Below are positions 63,808 to 64,000 of a DNA stretch of 64,000 nucleotides, in pieces. The stretch's first letter is position 1. Each line of letters begins with the position of its first letter. The stretch spans positions 1 to 64,000 of the forward strand of contig NZ_JAQSWB010000004.1 in NCBI RefSeq assembly GCF_029266855.1, given 5' to 3'. The DNA comes from Fluviicola sp. (GTDB lineage Bacteria > Bacteroidota > Bacteroidia > Flavobacteriales_D > Crocinitomicaceae). The notes below the pieces were generated by a model. That model made no database searches. It was not told where the DNA came from and worked only from the letters and a program-made list of their open reading frames with translations. The position numbers and the translations under genes are program-made.

Positions 63808-64000
63808 ATGCAAAATACCCAAAAATATATACAAAAGTCCAAAGATAAGTTTTTAGTAGAACTAATTGACCTTTTGAAAATTCCGACAGTTTCCGCAGAC
63901 AGTGCTTATGCCAAAGAAGTGATTCGCGGAGCTGAAAAGGTTGCTGAATTCCTTAAAGAAGCAGGAGCTGAAAAAGTGGAAATCTGCAAAACAGCCGGTC
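63808..64000 (+). CDS. M20-family dipeptidase, N-terminal fragment (runs off right edge)
   Basis: ATG at 63808 opens a frame of 64 codons to the window end without a stop. The sequence 'YIQKSKDKFLVELIDLLKIP' followed by 'TVSADSAYAKEVIRGAEKVA' and 'FLKEAGAEKVEICKTAG' is the start typical of M20/M25/M40 dipeptidases (Cys-Gly dipeptidase/carnosinase-like); the zinc-binding part lies outside. A one-mismatch promoter box CAAATTTG is at 63781-63788. Confidence 0.8.
   Translation, partial: MQNTQKYIQKSKDKFLVELIDLLKIPTVSADSAYAKEVIRGAEKVAEFLKEAGAEKVEICKTAG

Noticed and set aside
1-64000. tRNA, rRNA, tmRNA, insertion sequences, prophage or defence genes
   Set aside because: Read on both strands; no cloverleaf-like element, transposase, integrase, phage structural or nuclease/toxin-type gene could be supported.

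Overview
The window looks like chromosomal DNA of a Bacteroidota member, most probably Flavobacteriales; a Crocinitomicaceae/Fluviicola-like organism is my inference. The signs are Bacteroidota-type promoter boxes (TAnnTTTG) in front of about half of the genes, many very large secreted proteins ending in type IX secretion (T9SS) sorting domains of both kinds (type A 'YPNPSTG...GTYFFKL' tails and type B/CHU_C gliding-associated domains), a PorP/SprF partner, moderately AT-rich DNA and the housekeeping genes of the group. No tRNA, rRNA, insertion sequence, prophage, plasmid gene or CRISPR array was seen.

Layout. 1-5604 (minus) is the N-terminal 1868 codons of a giant adhesin running off the left edge: signal peptide, seven FG-GAP repeats, 14 SprB repeats, then a six-copy CDSYTLNG array. 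6134-8153 (minus) holds two small T9SS cargo proteins. 8193-8602 is a non-coding patch of palindromes and direct repeats next to purE. 9219-13613 is an HYR-repeat adhesin with its PorP/SprF partner, then a PlsC-like acyltransferase and a TPR/SpoIIE phosphatase. 17001-20258 (minus) is housekeeping: crcB, PAP2, obg, adk, hpt. purK (20398) is followed by a 1419-residue propeller/7TM/PAS/SpoIIE regulator. lolE-like and rbfA (minus) lie back to back with an MsbA-type ABC exporter (plus). A choice-of-anchor-L adhesin converges on an SDR gene. 33124-47079 holds three tandem paralogous T9SS surface proteins (1321, 1634, 1489 aa), each followed by a strong terminator. 47196-52964 contains 3-hydroxyanthranilate dioxygenase, a membrane protein of unknown function, an S4 RNA-binding protein, meaB, cdd, mtaB and a polytopic membrane protein. 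52948-56856 (minus) is an SBBP/PKD/CHU_C protein. 57023-61348 is a purF-histidine kinase-gpmI operon. It ends at a 38-bp perfect palindrome shared with a convergent second choice-of-anchor-L adhesin (61418-63652). An M20 dipeptidase gene begins at 63808 and leaves the window.

How it fits together. Eight complete genes and one truncated gene encode large or medium proteins apparently exported by T9SS, consistent with a gliding or surface-adhesive lifestyle. The T9SS core is not here; only one PorP/SprF is. Purine metabolism is scattered (purE, purK, purF, hpt, adk). Two SpoIIE phosphatases and an orphan histidine kinase are signalling proteins without visible partners. Promoter boxes repeatedly show that the longest reading frame overstates the N-terminus, and several starts lie only 4-7 nt from the box, which predicts leaderless or nearly leaderless mRNAs. 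I found no clearly new multi-gene system. The most notable observations are the leaderless-promoter set, a probable ATT start codon in a LolE-type gene, a 9-bp-arm inverted repeat over the purK promoter, and homogenised repeats in the surface-protein genes.
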